From Bacteroidia bacterium (GTDB lineage Bacteria; Bacteroidota; Bacteroidia; Bacteroidales; UBA12481): a DNA stretch of 5,825 nt. The stretch covers positions 1 through 5,825 of the forward strand of contig JAPLDV010000381.1 of the NCBI GenBank assembly GCA_026391235.1. Reading direction: 5' to 3'. A program made the translations under genes and the position numbers. Positions 4,400-5,825 of this stretch are shown in pieces (position 1 is the stretch's first letter; the number at the start of each line of letters is the position of its first letter). The notes beneath the pieces were generated by a model. The model ran no database searches and was not told the origin of the DNA. It saw only the letters and a list, made by a program, of their open reading frames with translations.

Positions 4400-5825
4400 C
4401 TAATCCAGCATCCTTTCAAGTTTTGACAGGCGCCCTTCCAATGACTCAATCTTTGTTTGATTCAGCCCGTTCTCTGATTTTAACCTGTCGTTTTCAGCTT
4501 TTAGTTCTTTGATAGCTTCTACCAGTACTGCACTTACTTCGGCATAATTAATTCCTTTGTACCCATCCGCTTCGTTGGTGAATACAAGGTCAGGAATCAC
4601 CTTTTCAAACTCTTGCGCAATGAAACCGATTCGTTTCCCATATTCCGGATTGGTCTTCCATGTGAAGGAGACTCCGCGCAACAGCATTACCTTATCAAGG
4701 CTGTTTTCCAGAGATTGGACATTCTCCTTTAACCTCCCATCCGATGTTGACGTGGTAAGTGTACCGTCTGATGTCCTGTTAACAGCACCCGCATAAGCCC
4801 CCGAACCGATTGATCTGAACCGGGCATTGCCATTAACGTCAAGAGATTGTGTCGGTTCAGTGGTATTGATTCCGATATAAGAATTTGATTGTTTGGCAAA
4901 AATAGCTGTTTGACCGGGATCGTTGTAAATATGGAGCCCACCTGCTCCGACACTGTTGAATATATGCCATTTTGCCACAGATCCTTCATAAAGTCGAAAT
5001 CCGGCATCCTGGCCTGTGTTTGCTTCAAGATAGATAAAACTTTCAGGATAGCCGTTACCCTTCAGGTGTAATCCGGCTGACGGAGACTCCGTGCCGATTC
5101 CGACCCTTCCGCTGACATGGAATTTTCCACCTTTAAAATAACCTGCATATCCCTCAGGGGAATAAACTCTCCCATAAACAGCATAAGTGATACCTGTTGA
5201 AGAGGATGCCGTACCGTAAATCCCATATCCGGATGGCGAGCCGGCATCTGCTTTTACTCCATATAATCCACCGGAACCCCAGATTCCGCCACTTCCTGAA
5301 GAATTGGCAACCCCTGATAATCCCCAGCCGCTTCCGGTGGTGGGTGAATTTGTCCCTCTCATCCCGGTTCCTCCCGGAACATTTGAGTTTCCCCACACAC
5401 CGAAAGCACCTTCCCCAATGACTCCGGTGCCATTGCTGCTTTTCGATATGCCGGTAATGGCAGATGACCATGTGTCCCCGTAACAGGTCAGTTTCAGGAC
5501 TGTTTCTTTGCTGCCCAGGGTCGTGCTGTCAGCATAGGGCAGGATCAATCCTCCGGCTTTATCATCTGAAGGTATCCAGGTTGAACCGCTGTATTTCAGG
5601 ACCTGTCCTTTTGAAGCTCCGTTCTGCGACAAGCCAATCGGGGATGAGGCTGTTCCCTTACCAGACAAGGAGGCATCAGAAATCACTCCCTGCTTTCCCC
5701 AGTTATCTCCGGTTTCGACAGTCCTTGCATGAAGCGCATATGGTACGCTCAGCAACTGGCTGGTGCCTAAAAGTTGAAACGCATCACCACCTGCAGGGTC
5801 CATTTCGACCTTGAGGAAATAGCTA
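4400..5825 (-). CDS. Tail-fibre-like surface protein with S74 autoprocessing chaperone (N-terminus outside window)
   Basis: The frame is open to the right edge; SYFLKVEMDPAGG...GTSQLLSVPYALHA (5824 down to about 5725) is the middle of a common Bacteroidota protein layout whose missing first ~100 residues usually hold a signal peptide and a QGFNYQA-type domain. Numbering from the Met at 5803: residues 125-213 contain repeated G-[VILA]-[WYS]-G units (GVWG, GLSG, GIWG, GLYG, GIYG, AVYG) suggestive of a trimeric beta-fibre. Residues 232-249 and 308-326 are two G-[RY]-[VI]-GI-[GN]-T...P...L.[LV].G modules. Residues 352-420 are the S74 intramolecular chaperone, with the Ser354/Lys359 pair in TSDGRLKEN and GFIAQEFEKVIPDLV...INYAEVSAVLVEAI. 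Residues 421-467 form a coiled coil (LKAEN..LKSEN...LEGRLSKLERML). The S74 domain drives trimerisation and cuts before the Ser in phage endosialidases. It is a surface or secreted fibre here; no other phage genes are near. Confidence 0.9.
   Translation of the reverse strand, partial: SYFLKVEMDPAGGDAFQLLGTSQLLSVPYALHARTVETGDNWGKQGVISDASLSGKGTASSPIGLSQNGASKGQVLKYSGSTWIPSDDKAGGLILPYADSTTLGSKETVLKLTCYGDTWSSAITGISKSSNGTGVIGEGAFGVWGNSNVPGGTGMRGTNSPTTGSGWGLSGVANSSGSGGIWGSGGLYGVKADAGSPSGYGIYGTASSSTGITYAVYGRVYSPEGYAGYFKGGKFHVSGRVGIGTESPSAGLHLKGNGYPESFIYLEANTGQDAGFRLYEGSVAKWHIFNSVGAGGLHIYNDPGQTAIFAKQSNSYIGINTTEPTQSLDVNGNARFRSIGSGAYAGAVNRTSDGTLTTSTSDGRLKENVQSLENSLDKVMLLRGVSFTWKTNPEYGKRIGFIAQEFEKVIPDLVFTNEADGYKGINYAEVSAVLVEAIKELKAENDRLKSENGLNQTKIESLEGRLSKLERMLD

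Noticed and set aside
4272..4403. A 43-codon plus-strand frame reading PAIFLDQEDFSKDK...FSKEEIMPGRAGDWFF, quite protein-like, with two stops (4239-4241, 4269-4271) before it in the same frame.
   Set aside because: It has no start and lies within the inverted-repeat element, and I recognise no family. It may be a gene remnant, but the pairing structure explains the region better.
4168..4512. A 114-codon plus-strand frame after the nucleotidyltransferase gene.
   Set aside because: Its second half is antisense to the S74 gene and the protein has no recognisable features, so it is a chance open frame.
4400..5825. A prophage, suggested by the S74 tail-fibre-like gene.
   Set aside because: No capsid, portal, lysis, integrase or other tail genes are nearby, and the LKVEMDPAGG...LLSVPYALHA part belongs to a widespread chromosomal surface-protein layout in Bacteroidota.

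Overview
The window looks like an accessory stretch of a chromosome or metagenomic contig from the Bacteroidota or a close FCB-group relative. Three things point there. One predicted exoprotein ends in a type IX secretion (T9SS) sorting domain of the NPFN...G.YFYRI type. One gene is a surface or fibre protein of the kind common in Bacteroidota, with an S74 chaperone tail. Several genes are preceded by sequences like the Bacteroidota -7 element TAnnTTTG, and Shine-Dalgarno signals are poor.

Layout. (1) Positions 1-500 hold the C-terminal part of an alpha/beta hydrolase (+), cut by the window edge just after the nucleophile elbow and closed by a good intrinsic terminator. (2) Positions 677-1077 hold a hicBA-type toxin-antitoxin pair on the minus strand, antitoxin first, with stop and start codons overlapping as TGATG. 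(3) Diverging from it at about 1137-1343 (+) is a small protein with two CxxC zinc-ribbon halves around a glycine-rich hydrophobic hairpin. It lacks an in-frame ATG: an ATG lies one base out of frame, so the gene is either frameshifted or uses a rare start. (4) Positions 1344-1805 are mostly non-coding and hold the second copy of a diverged 48-bp repeat whose first copy lies at 587-634, then a candidate promoter. (5) Positions 1806-3083 (+) encode a secreted YCF48/Asp-box beta-propeller with signal peptide and T9SS sorting domain. (6) Positions 3084-3486 are non-coding, with a weak terminator and a clear -7 element. (7) Positions 3487-4163 (+) encode a HEPN / minimal nucleotidyltransferase pair overlapping by 28 nt. 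(8) Positions 4164-4399, between convergent genes, contain an approximately 196-bp imperfect inverted repeat with T-runs at both outer ends. It could be a large bidirectional terminator, a structured RNA or a MITE-like element. (9) Positions 4400-5825 (-) encode a fibre-like protein with a C-terminal S74 autoprocessing chaperone and coiled coil; its N-terminus is outside the window.

Two separate toxin-antitoxin-like modules, a dispersed repeat, a disrupted small gene and a TIR-like element within 5.8 kb suggest a plastic region. The genes do not form one pathway. The only clear functional pairs are HicA/HicB and HEPN/nucleotidyltransferase. The propeller and the S74 protein are both probably displayed outside the cell. 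The best candidate for something undescribed is the 4201-4396 inverted-repeat element; the zinc-ribbon small protein and the dispersed repeat come next.
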